Positions 44,613 through 52,454 of a stretch of DNA of 64,000 nucleotides are shown here, one piece after another. The stretch is from NCBI GenBank assembly GCA_946499835.1, contig CAMMTJ010000001.1, forward strand, positions 16,879-80,878. The letters are read 5' to 3'. Both the position numbers and the translations under genes were made by a program. Origin of the DNA: an uncultured Bacillota bacterium. Its GTDB lineage: Bacteria; Bacillota; Clostridia; Christensenellales; UBA1242. The number at the start of each line of letters is the position of its first letter. Position 1 is the first letter of the stretch. Under the pieces are notes generated by a model that was not told the origin of the DNA, made no database searches, and saw nothing but the letters and a program-made list of their open reading frames with translations.

Positions 44613-44756
44613 TTTTTTACAAACTTCATATGTTATTTTAATAACCTGGTCAATTTGTAAGTTTACAAGTTGACCTTTTTCTATGTCTAAATCAAAATAC
44701 TCTTGCCATTTTTCTTTTGAAAAATTTTCACGAACGCATATTCTAATTCGCAAATC

Positions 44757-45158
44757 TTATTTAGTTGCAGTTGTTCTTCTGCACTTATTTTTTGTTCTTC
44801 TAGTGTATCTCTGACTAGTTGTAAAACGTGGTTTAACTTTCTCACCTCCATTTGAAATTACCGAGACATATTTGGCATACTCTTCGCTGTCGCTGTAAAC
44901 CAAGAGCATAATATCACTTTGTAAACAGCAAAACATTAATACATGCCATACTTTATTTTCATCAACAAACATATCATTTCTGTAATTAATGAGTTCTTCA
45001 TTATCATCAAGCAAATGACTTCTAAAATGTATAAACTTTTCCTTTGAAAGATAAATAGTCCTTTCAACAATATATTCGTGCAATCGCCCTTCATTGCGAT
45101 CAATGGAATTGCGCACAAGTCTCGCATCTGGCATTTTGCAAACAAATCTAGATTTCAT
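44757..45158 (-). CDS. DUF6329-like small protein
   Basis: A 133-residue protein starting MKSRFVCKMPDARLVRNS, followed by YIVERTIYLSKEKFIHFR and a VWHVLMF block; this layout resembles the DUF6329 family carried by mobile elements of gut Bacillota. The last 25 residues are very Arg/Lys/Thr rich and could bind nucleic acid. It is on the minus strand, 8 nt after the gene at 45167-45412, so the two form a small operon. Function unknown. Confidence 0.55.
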   Translation of the reverse strand: MKSRFVCKMPDARLVRNSIDRNEGRLHEYIVERTIYLSKEKFIHFRSHLLDDNEELINYRNDMFVDENKVWHVLMFCCLQSDIMLLVYSDSEEYAKYVSVISNGGEKVKPRFTTSQRYTRRTKNKCRRTTATK

Positions 45159-45166
45159 AATATCTC

Positions 45167-45412
45167 CTAAATGGTAAATCTATCTAAGTTTAAAACCTCT
45201 TTGCAAATATTGTAGGTATGAATTATATTTTCTTCAATGTCTAAGTTGTGAAGCTTATACATTCTTGTCAACAATTCATCAAAGATATGCTTTTGCTCTG
45301 CTGACAATGTTTCAACGAACTTAGCCTTGATATGTTGGATATCAATAGTTTGCTTAAAATAATCTTGTGAGTTTTTGAAACTCATATTTACAAGTTCAAC
45401 AATCTTTTTCAT
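45167..45412 (-). CDS. Small helical island protein (DUF6809-like?)
   Basis: An 81-residue helical protein from the ATG at 45412, which has TTGGAGGTGGG in front; the frame is open up to 45514 but with no earlier site. The central LSAEQKHIFDELLTRMYKLH is typical of small helical proteins often seen beside DUF6329 genes, perhaps DUF6809-like. It is followed by the DUF6329-like gene. Its own promoter region contains the CTGGAG repeats described next. Function unknown. Confidence 0.5.
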   Translation of the reverse strand: MKKIVELVNMSFKNSQDYFKQTIDIQHIKAKFVETLSAEQKHIFDELLTRMYKLHNLDIEENIIHTYNICKEVLNLDRFTI

Positions 45413-45484
45413 AGCCCACCTCCAAGGTGTTTGTGTTTTACCGTAAATACATTTCTTTTGCAAGTCATTTGACAAAAATATACG

Positions 45485-45595
45485 ATTCTCTCCAGATAGT
45501 TGTATAAAATTCAATTATCTGGAGCAAATAAACATAAAATTTATACGATTTTCTCCAGAAAATACTGTTTTATTGCATTAACTGGAGAGAATAAC
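45485..45595. promoter_or_regulatory. Cluster of four CTGGAG operator-like motifs
   Basis: CTCCAG at 45490 and 45553 and CTGGAG at 45519 and 45582: two inverted pairs. On the minus strand two copies share TCTGGAGA-x-AATCGTATA at 63-nt spacing, and one is the palindrome TTTTCTGGAGAAAA. They lie upstream of the small minus-strand operon and could be regulator binding sites, or part of an origin. Confidence 0.5.
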
Positions 45596-45613
45596 ATGTT
45601 TTTACTCTTTCAC

Positions 45614-45757
45614 GGAATGAGAGAATGAGGCGAATGAGACAAAAAAATTTTTATTAAATTAGACACCCACCCCCTCTAGTCTAAATATTTGTGGGAGAGG
45701 GTGTTCGCGCGCGTACGCGAGAAAAATCACTCATTCCGCTCATTCCTTCATTCTCAA
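45614..45757. repeat. Long inverted repeat of GAATGAG units with inner palindrome
   Basis: Three GAATGAG-type units at 45615-45640 face inverted copies (CTCATTC) at 45730-45755. Between them are a pyrimidine-rich/purine-rich pair (CACCCACCCCCTC, then GTGGGAGAGGGTG) and the palindrome CGCGCGTACGCG at 45706-45719. The whole could fold into a large hairpin. It is an unassigned island structure, and a single-strand or transfer origin is one possibility. No ORF lies in it. Confidence 0.55.
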
Positions 45758-45812
45758 TAATATATTTTAATTAAATTATTATAAAATTAATACAAATAGA
45801 GAAATTTTATGT

Positions 45813-45818
45813 TATAAT
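45813..45818 (+). promoter_or_regulatory. -10 box of the GIY-YIG/type III RM operon
   Basis: TATAAT, with a weak TACAAA at 45791-45796 as a possible -35 box (16-nt spacer), 22 nt before the first ATG. Confidence 0.6.
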
Positions 45819-45839
45819 TGTCGTAGATTGGAGGTTTTT

Positions 45840-46514
45840 ATGGAAGAAACTGCTGGATATATTTATATTTTAACCAACCCATCTTTCCCAGAATATGTGA
45901 AGATTGGCTATGCAGATGATGTTGAAAAGAGATTAAACCAATTAAATAGAAGCGAATGCATTCCTTTTTCTTTTCAAATATATGCTACCTACAAAGTAGC
46001 CGAACGTTTAACAGATAAAAAAGTCCATTCAATTATCGATAGATTTAATCCTGGTTTAAGAGCAATTGAGAATAACAATGGAAAACAACGCAAGAGAGAA
46101 TTCTATATTATGAGTGCAGAAGATGCATATCAAACACTAGAAGATATAGCATCAATAAATGGGTTACTAAAAAATTTAAAGAGAATTGCGCCTACTAAAG
46201 AACAACAAAAACAAACAAAAGAGGCTGGTGAAATTAAAAAGCATTATGAAAGAACCAGAAAAAAACTCACATTCTCAGAATATGGAATCCCAATTGGTGC
46301 AGAACTTGTCTATACAAAAGATCCTACAATTAAGTGCAAAGTTGTATCTGAAACAAAGGTTGAATATGAAGGCAAACAATATTCTTTGAGTGGACTTGCT
46401 GGAGAATTAAACGTAAGACGTAGAAGCAAAAATAGATCGGTTGCTGGGACTGATGTATTTACATATAATGGCGAAATTCTGTCAATAGAGTTAAGAACAA
46501 GATTGGGTATTTAG
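45840..46514 (+). CDS. T5orf172/GIY-YIG nuclease-like protein with DUF4357 domain
   Basis: A 224-residue protein. Residues about 5-95 are a GIY-YIG-type domain of the T5orf172 group (YIYILTNPSFPEYVKIGYA with the Arg of VEKRLNQLN), usual in DNA-cutting enzymes of phages and defence loci. The C-terminal about 60 residues (TVEYEGKQYSLSGLAGEL region) match the DUF4357 type. The ATG at 45840 follows TTGGAGG by 6 nt; an in-frame TTG at 45828 is part of that site. It starts the operon with type III mod and res genes, so a defence role is likely. Confidence 0.75.
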   Translation: MEETAGYIYILTNPSFPEYVKIGYADDVEKRLNQLNRSECIPFSFQIYATYKVAERLTDKKVHSIIDRFNPGLRAIENNNGKQRKREFYIMSAEDAYQTLEDIASINGLLKNLKRIAPTKEQQKQTKEAGEIKKHYERTRKKLTFSEYGIPIGAELVYTKDPTIKCKVVSETKVEYEGKQYSLSGLAGELNVRRRSKNRSVAGTDVFTYNGEILSIELRTRLGI

Positions 46515-46524
46515 GAGAATATTA

Positions 46525-48171
46525 ATGAATAAAAAAGAATTTTTTAAACAAAGAATCGATAAAATTGCAAAAGAAAGTTTTAATAATGATCAAAAAGAAA
46601 TTGCTAAAAAAATTATAGATCAATCGAATGATAATGATCTTGATGCTGTTTGGGGATTAATTAGTCAAAGAGTAAAAACAGGATTTGTTTTTGATGAAGC
46701 ACCTGAGATTAATCATGATTGTGTTGCCTATATCAAAGAAAATGAAAAATTAGGAATAAATGTAGGCAAAGAAAATACTGTAGAACATTCTCTTGTAATC
46801 GGCGAAAATTATGATGCTCTTAAAAATCTTGTTGCTTTGTATACTGACAAACAAGGTAATGGTTTAGTTGATGTGATTTATATTGATCCTCCATATAACA
46901 CTGATAAAAGCAAAAAAGAAGGGAATGATTATAAAGAGGAAGTAGAGGGTAAAAATAAGTTTATATATCGTGATAAGTATACTCGTGATGGTTGGCTTAA
47001 TATGATGAATGAAAGATTAAAGCTTTCAAAAAAACTTCTTTCCGATGATGGTGTTATTTTTATATCAATCGATGATAAAGAACAAGCATATTTAAAAATT
47101 CTTTGTGATGAAATATTTGGTGAAGAGAATTTTGTTGAGAATTTTATATGGGTAAAAAATCCAAATCCAACATTTTTAAATAAATTTTCAAGAGCTACTT
47201 GTGAATATATAGTTTGTTATTCAAAGGATAAGTCAAAGCTGGAATATCTAGATGGTGGAGTAGTTTCTAGTAATGAAACTGATGCTCCTCTGCAAAACAA
47301 AGGAAATCCTAATAGAATTATAAACGTGAGAAAAGGTATTGCTGTTTGTGATTTTGATGATCAAGTTATAAAAGCAGGGAAGTATGGTCTTGTAAATTTA
47401 TTAGATGATGTTGAAATAAAAAAACATACAAATATTAATGATTTTCGCATATCAGGAACTTTTAGAATGACAGAAAAAACTATGTATGAGAGAATTCAAG
47501 AAGGTTGTATTTTAAGATTTAAAACTAATAAAATGTCTCCTAGACTTTCTTATAAGGCTGGAGAAAAACATTTTGCTCCACAAAAATTAATCGTCTTTGA
47601 GCCTCAACAATTAATTGGAAGTGATATTGGTGGAACAAATCAAATAGCTAACAATGAATTAACAAAAATTTTATCAACTTTAGATTTTGATTATCCAAAG
47701 CCTGTATTGCTTATAAAATATTTAATAAAACTAGCACATAAACCTAAAGATTCTGTCGTTCTAGACTTTTTTGCGGGTTCAGGAACGACGGGACATGCTG
47801 TTATGGAATTAAATGAAGAAGATGGTGGCAATAGAAAGTTTATTTTGGTTACAAATAATGAAAATAATATTGCCAAAGATATTACAAGAGAAAGATTATA
47901 TAGAGTTATTAATGGGAAAGGAAGCAATGGTGAAAAATTTGAATGGAAATATTCAAACGATAAAAAGAACTTGCCAAATAACTCATTAAGGGTTTTTGAT
48001 ATTGTTAAACAAAATTTAAGTATTACAGATATTGATAAAGCCGAAAAAATTAAGATGGAAGCCGAGGGTAATTTTGTAAAACTAAACCCAAATTATAAGT
48101 CTAAATCAGACATGGATATTTATAATGTTTTAGCTTCATTAACTCCATACAAAAATGAAAGTGAGGATTAA
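46525..48171 (+). CDS. Type III restriction-modification methyltransferase (Mod)
   Basis: A 548-residue beta-class N6-adenine DNA methyltransferase. DPPYNT (motif IV) is near residue 122 and the SAM-binding FAGSGTTGHAVME (motif I) near residue 417, the order of type III Mod proteins; the region between is the target-recognition domain. AGGAG precedes the ATG, 10 nt after the GIY-YIG gene. It pairs with the Res gene 2 nt downstream to methylate and guard the host recognition site. The site itself cannot be predicted. Confidence 0.9.
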   Translation: MNKKEFFKQRIDKIAKESFNNDQKEIAKKIIDQSNDNDLDAVWGLISQRVKTGFVFDEAPEINHDCVAYIKENEKLGINVGKENTVEHSLVIGENYDALKNLVALYTDKQGNGLVDVIYIDPPYNTDKSKKEGNDYKEEVEGKNKFIYRDKYTRDGWLNMMNERLKLSKKLLSDDGVIFISIDDKEQAYLKILCDEIFGEENFVENFIWVKNPNPTFLNKFSRATCEYIVCYSKDKSKLEYLDGGVVSSNETDAPLQNKGNPNRIINVRKGIAVCDFDDQVIKAGKYGLVNLLDDVEIKKHTNINDFRISGTFRMTEKTMYERIQEGCILRFKTNKMSPRLSYKAGEKHFAPQKLIVFEPQQLIGSDIGGTNQIANNELTKILSTLDFDYPKPVLLIKYLIKLAHKPKDSVVLDFFAGSGTTGHAVMELNEEDGGNRKFILVTNNENNIAKDITRERLYRVINGKGSNGEKFEWKYSNDKKNLPNNSLRVFDIVKQNLSITDIDKAEKIKMEAEGNFVKLNPNYKSKSDMDIYNVLASLTPYKNESED

Positions 48172-48173
48172 GT

Positions 48174-50456
48174 ATGGAATTAACAAATTTACAGAGAGAA
48201 AAAGTTGATGAGTTATTGTCATTATATAATCCTATAAAGAATGTTAAGATTGATTTTAAGGCTCCAACAGGTAGCGGAAAAACTTTAATGGCGACGGCTT
48301 TTATATCAGAACTAATTGCACAGCATCCTGCAGAAAAATTTGTTTTTGTTATTGCTACACCATCATCGTCTGATCTTCCATTTTCTTTCGAACAAAAAAT
48401 ACTACAATATAAACAAGATTTGACCTTTTCAGACTTCTCAGTTGAATATATAAAGAGTCCAAGTGAAACAGGGCAAAACATGCTTAAGACTGATGGTACT
48501 ATCAAAATAATACCCGAAGAAAACAAGGTCTATATTTTTGGCAAAAGCAGTTTTGGGAAAGATAGAATTTTAACAACAAGACATATTATTGATGATTTTG
48601 TTGATATTATTAAAGATAAAAATTACAAATTAATCTATATTCGTGATGAAGCTCACATAGGTGGCAATATTGTTAATGACGAAAACTTTGAAGCTTTGAT
48701 GCAAGGCAATGCAAATCTGATTATTAAGATGACAGCTACGCCAGACTATAGAGATTTGACTGTTCATAAAGTTGTATTAACAGAAGAAGATCTAAACAAT
48801 CCAATAAAAAATGATGGTAAATTTCTTCTCAAAACTCAAGCAGTAACTTTGTTAAAAGATTCAATGACTGATAATGAAATGTTGTTGGATGCTATCCTCA
48901 ATTTCAAAAGAATCAAAGAAGAATATAAAAACCTTGAAAATAATGATGTTTATATTCGTCCTGCAATGCTAATTCAAGTTAAAAATGATTCTAAAACAAA
49001 TACAGAAGAAAGTTTATTATTCAATCAATCTTTGGAAACTATAAAAGAAGAATTAAATAATAGTGGCTTAAGTTGGGTGCAATACTTTGGCTCTAATGAT
49101 AAAGACAGCAATAGAATCTATAAAGATAATTTTGAACTAAATGATGTAACTCAAAATTTAAGCGATATTGATGTAATAATATTTAAAGTTGGGCCTGCTA
49201 CTGGTTGGGATATCCCTAGAGCATGCATGCTTTTACAATTAAGAAAAGTATGCTCTGAAGGATTAAATATTCAAACTATCGGACGAATAAAAAGGAACTG
49301 CTACATAGGGTTGGAAAGAAATAACATTACAGATAAATATTACATATACTCAAATGCCCCACAGGACAGAAATTTAACTATTTTCAATGCAAAGGTTAAA
49401 GACGAGTTCTCTAATGAAGAATTTATGTCGATTGAAATAACAAATATTAAAGATTGTTCTAAAAAGGTTGCTGAACAAAATTTGAAACAAGACATAAATA
49501 ACTATTTGTTAAACAATAAAAACAAAATTTTTCAACAAAGCAAAACAATATTTTCTCTAAAGAAAAATCATTTAATTTATAAAGATGTACATATTTCTGT
49601 TGCTGGTGGTGAATATTATTCTGAAATAAGTAATGTTTTTCAGTTTATTAAATTGTATAAAAAGTTGAAAAACACTTCCACAGATATGTTTGAAAAGTGT
49701 GAAAAATTTTTCTTTGATTTTTGGAAAAACAATTACAATAATGTAAAAATAGCTGATAAATATACCTACACTAAAGAAATGTTTTACATTACATTACTTC
49801 AAAAATGTAAAAATGATATCACAAATCTTATAAACAAAAATAAACAATATAAACCAAAGTATAAAGTAATTTCCAAAGCATACTATCCACAAACCTACAC
49901 AGAAATATACACTTCGATACCCCATGAAGAAAAAACTAAAATACACTCTTATTTATTTGATACAAAATTAAATGGCAGAGATAATCGTCAACCTATTGGT
50001 GAAAACGAAAATAGCCCAGAAGTTTATGTATTTAACAAAATATATGATATAGATTATGATGATGAATGTATAAAAGTTTGGGGTAAAAACTTTACTACAA
50101 GCAACGTTAATAGTGCTTATTTAGACAAATACAATAATTTAAAACATAGTTTCTTTGACTTTATTATAAAATTCAAAAATAATGCATTGTTATATATTGA
50201 AGTTAAAGGCGAAAAAGATATAAATCCAGAAAAAACAGCAATGTTAAAGGGTGCATATAAAGAATACTTTGAGAAAAGTAATATCACAATTTTTGATAAG
50301 CCTGTGATTATTTCTATATTCAAAGTCAATACAACCAACGGTAATATAAGCCATGAAAGTTTCTATGATGGTCATTATTTTGATAGAGATCTAAATATGT
50401 TATCTGTGGAAGAGCTCATAGAAGAGATCAGTAAATTAAAGGTTTATCAACAATAA
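48174..50456 (+). CDS. Type III restriction enzyme helicase-nuclease (Res)
   Basis: A 760-residue SF2 protein. Walker A APTGSGKT is near residue 35, the DEAH box in YIRDEAHIGG near 163, MTATPDYRD near 185, and helicase C-terminal motifs near 330-370 (GWDIPRA, IGRIKRN). The C-terminal FFDFIIKFKNNALLYIEVKG contains an Asp and E-x-K that fit a PD-(D/E)xK nuclease. With Mod it cuts unmodified foreign DNA after ATP-driven contact between sites. It follows mod by 2 nt and ends at a terminator. Confidence 0.9.
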   Translation: MELTNLQREKVDELLSLYNPIKNVKIDFKAPTGSGKTLMATAFISELIAQHPAEKFVFVIATPSSSDLPFSFEQKILQYKQDLTFSDFSVEYIKSPSETGQNMLKTDGTIKIIPEENKVYIFGKSSFGKDRILTTRHIIDDFVDIIKDKNYKLIYIRDEAHIGGNIVNDENFEALMQGNANLIIKMTATPDYRDLTVHKVVLTEEDLNNPIKNDGKFLLKTQAVTLLKDSMTDNEMLLDAILNFKRIKEEYKNLENNDVYIRPAMLIQVKNDSKTNTEESLLFNQSLETIKEELNNSGLSWVQYFGSNDKDSNRIYKDNFELNDVTQNLSDIDVIIFKVGPATGWDIPRACMLLQLRKVCSEGLNIQTIGRIKRNCYIGLERNNITDKYYIYSNAPQDRNLTIFNAKVKDEFSNEEFMSIEITNIKDCSKKVAEQNLKQDINNYLLNNKNKIFQQSKTIFSLKKNHLIYKDVHISVAGGEYYSEISNVFQFIKLYKKLKNTSTDMFEKCEKFFFDFWKNNYNNVKIADKYTYTKEMFYITLLQKCKNDITNLINKNKQYKPKYKVISKAYYPQTYTEIYTSIPHEEKTKIHSYLFDTKLNGRDNRQPIGENENSPEVYVFNKIYDIDYDDECIKVWGKNFTTSNVNSAYLDKYNNLKHSFFDFIIKFKNNALLYIEVKGEKDINPEKTAMLKGAYKEYFEKSNITIFDKPVIISIFKVNTTNGNISHESFYDGHYFDRDLNMLSVEELIEEISKLKVYQQ

Positions 50457-50460
50457 TTAT

Positions 50461-50488
50461 AAGAACGGACTAATCTGCCGTTCTTTTT
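50461..50488 (+). terminator. Rho-independent terminator of the type III RM operon
   Basis: AAGAACGG, ACTAATCTG, CCGTTCTT and a T-run right after the res stop. Confidence 0.88.
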
Positions 50489-50656
50489 TATTGCTAGGGT
50501 GGAGCTATCGGGGCTGGTGGGGCTGTTTTTAGGTGTCCCTATATATGTATAAAAAATATTGAATTATTTTTTTCTCTCATACGAGAGTGTTTATATTAGC
50601 TCCAAAAACTCCACCAACTTCAACCACTAGTATAAAAATATATAAATATAGATATA
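50489..50656. other. AT-rich spacer without a gene
   Basis: The stretch between the res terminator and the large hairpin has no supported ORF. GGTGGAGCTATCGGGGCTGG at 50499-50518 and TTAGCTCCAAAAACTCCACC at 50596-50615 are partly complementary (AGCTCC and CCACC against GGAGCT and GGTGG), and CTCATACGAGAG at 50576-50587 is a perfect small hairpin. These could form one more long structured element in front of the array. Confidence 0.45.
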
Positions 50657-50754
50657 AGGTGTCACACGTATCACAAGGTGTCACACATGACCTAAAACAT
50701 CGATAAATAAAGGGTTTTAGCCATTTAGAAAGTGTGACACCTTGCATATAAAAT
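50657..50754 (+). repeat. Expanded first unit of the hairpin array (long loop)
   Basis: The arm AGGTGTCACA occurs twice (50657-50666 and 50676-50685). Its perfect complement TGTGACACCT is at 50733-50742, followed after exactly 6 nt by TAAAAT (50749-50754), the same 3' layout as the array units. The loop is 47 nt in place of 7 and holds its own hairpin (CTAAAAC with GTTTTAG). It looks like a variant unit or the place where the array starts. Confidence 0.6.
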
Positions 50755-50765
50755 CAATAAATTTT

Positions 50766-50798
50766 TAGAGATATTTACAAAAAAATATCTCTTTTTTA
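50766..50798 (+). terminator. Terminator-like hairpin before the array
   Basis: AGAGATATTT, ACAA, AAAATATCTCT followed by T6. It separates the long-loop unit from the regular array and would stop readthrough from upstream. Confidence 0.7.
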
Positions 50799-50801
50799 TT
50801 C

Positions 50802-51689
50802 CCGTGTCACCAAATGGTGGTGATACGGAGATGATAAATTACATGTGAAAATATTTTAGCTGTGCCAAATGGTGGCACACCTTAATTGCTAAAATTAAGA
50901 AAAAATATTTCTCGCTGTCAAAGATGTGTTTACAACGGAAGTTTTAAAATAAAAAACAAAAGATAATCCCCGAACGGACAAATGGTGTCCGAACGGACTT
51001 GCTAAAATGTAGGCAGAAATTATCTCAAGGGTTCAAATGGTGAACCATTGAAATTATTGGAATTGAATAAAAGGAGCGAAAAAATTTGAAAACTTAATTC
51101 CGCTGTGCAAAGGGCTTGCACAACGAACTTTATAAAATATTGTCAGAAAGCTGTTCCGATACGACAAATGTTGTCATATCGAAAAAGTTAAAATAATTTT
51201 GAAAATTTGTTCCGTTACACCAAATGGTGGTGCAACGGGACTTGTAAAATAGAGTCAAACATAGGGAGGTTGAAATGAAAAAACTTAAAAATAATTTACC
51301 GTAGCACAAGATGGTTGTATCACGGAAATATTAGAATAACAAAAAAAAGTTGAGAAATTTTCGCCGTGTAAACAAATGGTGCTAACACGGTAGTCTTAAA
51401 ATAATGAAAAAGTTGAAAAACTTTTCCCGCTGTAACAGATGGTGTTACAACGGAGATTATAAAATTTTCTTAAAAATAATTCCCGCTAGGTCAAATGGTG
51501 GACTAACGGAATTACTAGAATTAAATCGAAAAATAATTTCCGTAGTGACAAATGGTGTCACCACGGGGTTGTTAAAATTAGTGTGAAAAAGTTTTTAGGT
51601 GTATCAAACGGTGATATTCCTAATTCGCTAAAATACAGACACAATAACCAAACTCGGTTTTACCGAAGGACTGCAGACTTCGTTAAAAT
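50802..51689 (+). repeat. Tandem array of 14 stem-variable hairpins with conserved loop and TAAAAT tail
   Basis: Units begin at 50802, 50857, 50912, 50970, 51025, 51100, 51156, 51212, 51299, 51364, 51427, 51483, 51540 and 51596. In every one a 10-nt arm, a 7-nt loop (mostly AAATGGT; variants AGATGGT, AAATGTT, AAACGGT, AGATGTG, AAGGGCT), a complementary 10-nt arm, exactly 6 nt, then TAAAAT (or TAGAAT, TGGAAT, TAAATT) follow each other. A degenerate 15th TAAAAT is at 51684. Arms usually begin CCG and end CGG, but their inner 6-7 nt differ in all units and change on both sides together (GTCACC, ACGGAC, TGTAAC, AGTGAC and others). A GAAAAAT-like A/T stretch precedes most units. Spacing is 55-58 nt with four larger steps. 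Not a CRISPR; family unknown to me. Small ORFs at 51275 and 51404 arise from the repeats. Confidence 0.85.
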
Positions 51690-51754
51690 ATAGACTGAAA
51701 CAAAGAACTGATCAATCTTTGTGGAAGCAAAAAATCTAAATAAAGGAGATAAAA

Positions 51755-51811
51755 ATGAAAATTAAAAACCTACAAAAGGAGCATGTGATCTATGCGACCA
51801 AAAATCTTTAA
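51755..51811 (+). CDS. 18-residue leader peptide upstream of the putative initiator
   Basis: AAAGGAG lies 8 nt before an ATG that opens MKIKNLQKEHVIYATKNL and a stop. The reading frame carries the SD of the next gene (AAAAGGAG) and overlaps its start by 20 nt, a common arrangement for translational coupling or for attenuation of a replication protein. No sequence family can be assigned to so short a peptide. Confidence 0.55.
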   Translation: MKIKNLQKEHVIYATKNL

Positions 51812-52454
51812 TTTCCCACAAGTAACATTACTTAGACTGGGGTTAAATCTAAAAGAGATTTTATTCCTTGACTACCTTCAGCAATTTGCTGGAAGTGGTC
51901 ACATGAGGAGTAAACGAGTTGATGAAAAGTGGTATTACAAAATAACCTACAAGAAGATTATGGAGGATCTGCCAATACTAAACATTAAGGAAAGGCAAAT
52001 AAGAAACATGATAACAAGACTTGAAAAAATTGGCATCATAAATAGGCTATCTGAACTTAAACGAGAAATGTATTTAGAAATAGATTTCAATGCTGTTTAC
52101 GGATTTACATTGCCACCTCATTTCAACTTGTCGGAAATTGGCTTCCACGATGAAGGTAACGGACTGCTTACAATAGATTATTATGATATTAAAAAAATAA
52201 AAATAATACATGATACCGCGCGCGTGAAAGATCTAGATAAAAATGATCTTTACAACAGCCTTCTAGCAAAACTTAGATTATACTTTGGAGAAACATTATA
52301 TAAAGGGTTTATAGAAGATAAAGTATACATAGATGAAATTACAGATACTTATATCCTATTTGATGTAACCAACATTAGAATACTTGCTAAAGAATATGGT
52401 CAAAAGTTCAAGGAAGCTATTAGTTCAACACTTAAAGAACTGGTGGATGCATAA
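51792..52454 (+). CDS. Putative replication initiator: winged helix plus DnaA domain-I-like C-terminus
   Basis: A 220-residue protein. Residues about 10-95 look like a winged helix of the type found in plasmid and phage replication proteins (LNLKEILFLDYLQQFAG, YYKITYKKIMEDLPILNIKERQIRNMITRLEKIGII). Residues about 150-215 (LYNSLLAKLRLYFGETLYKGFIEDKVYI region) resemble the DnaA N-terminal domain I. The ATG at 51792 has AAAAGGAG upstream. It lies directly downstream of the hairpin array, the place where an initiator would sit next to its origin. The role is inference. Confidence 0.55.
   Translation: MRPKIFNFPQVTLLRLGLNLKEILFLDYLQQFAGSGHMRSKRVDEKWYYKITYKKIMEDLPILNIKERQIRNMITRLEKIGIINRLSELKREMYLEIDFNAVYGFTLPPHFNLSEIGFHDEGNGLLTIDYYDIKKIKIIHDTARVKDLDKNDLYNSLLAKLRLYFGETLYKGFIEDKVYIDEITDTYILFDVTNIRILAKEYGQKFKEAISSTLKELVDA

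Noticed and set aside
51404-51586. 60-codon ORF inside the array
   Set aside because: It is a translation of the repeats (units give NGG/TNG patterns), lacks a convincing ribosome site and is broken in other units.
50802-51689. CRISPR array
   Set aside because: The repeated parts are not identical direct repeats; the variable parts lie in two halves that are complementary within each unit, and no cas gene is present.
50802-51689. TIGR-type guide array (alternating short spacers and repeats)
   Set aside because: There is no Nop-domain Tas-like protein, the period (55-58 nt) is long, and the two variable segments pair with each other, so they are not free to act as guides.
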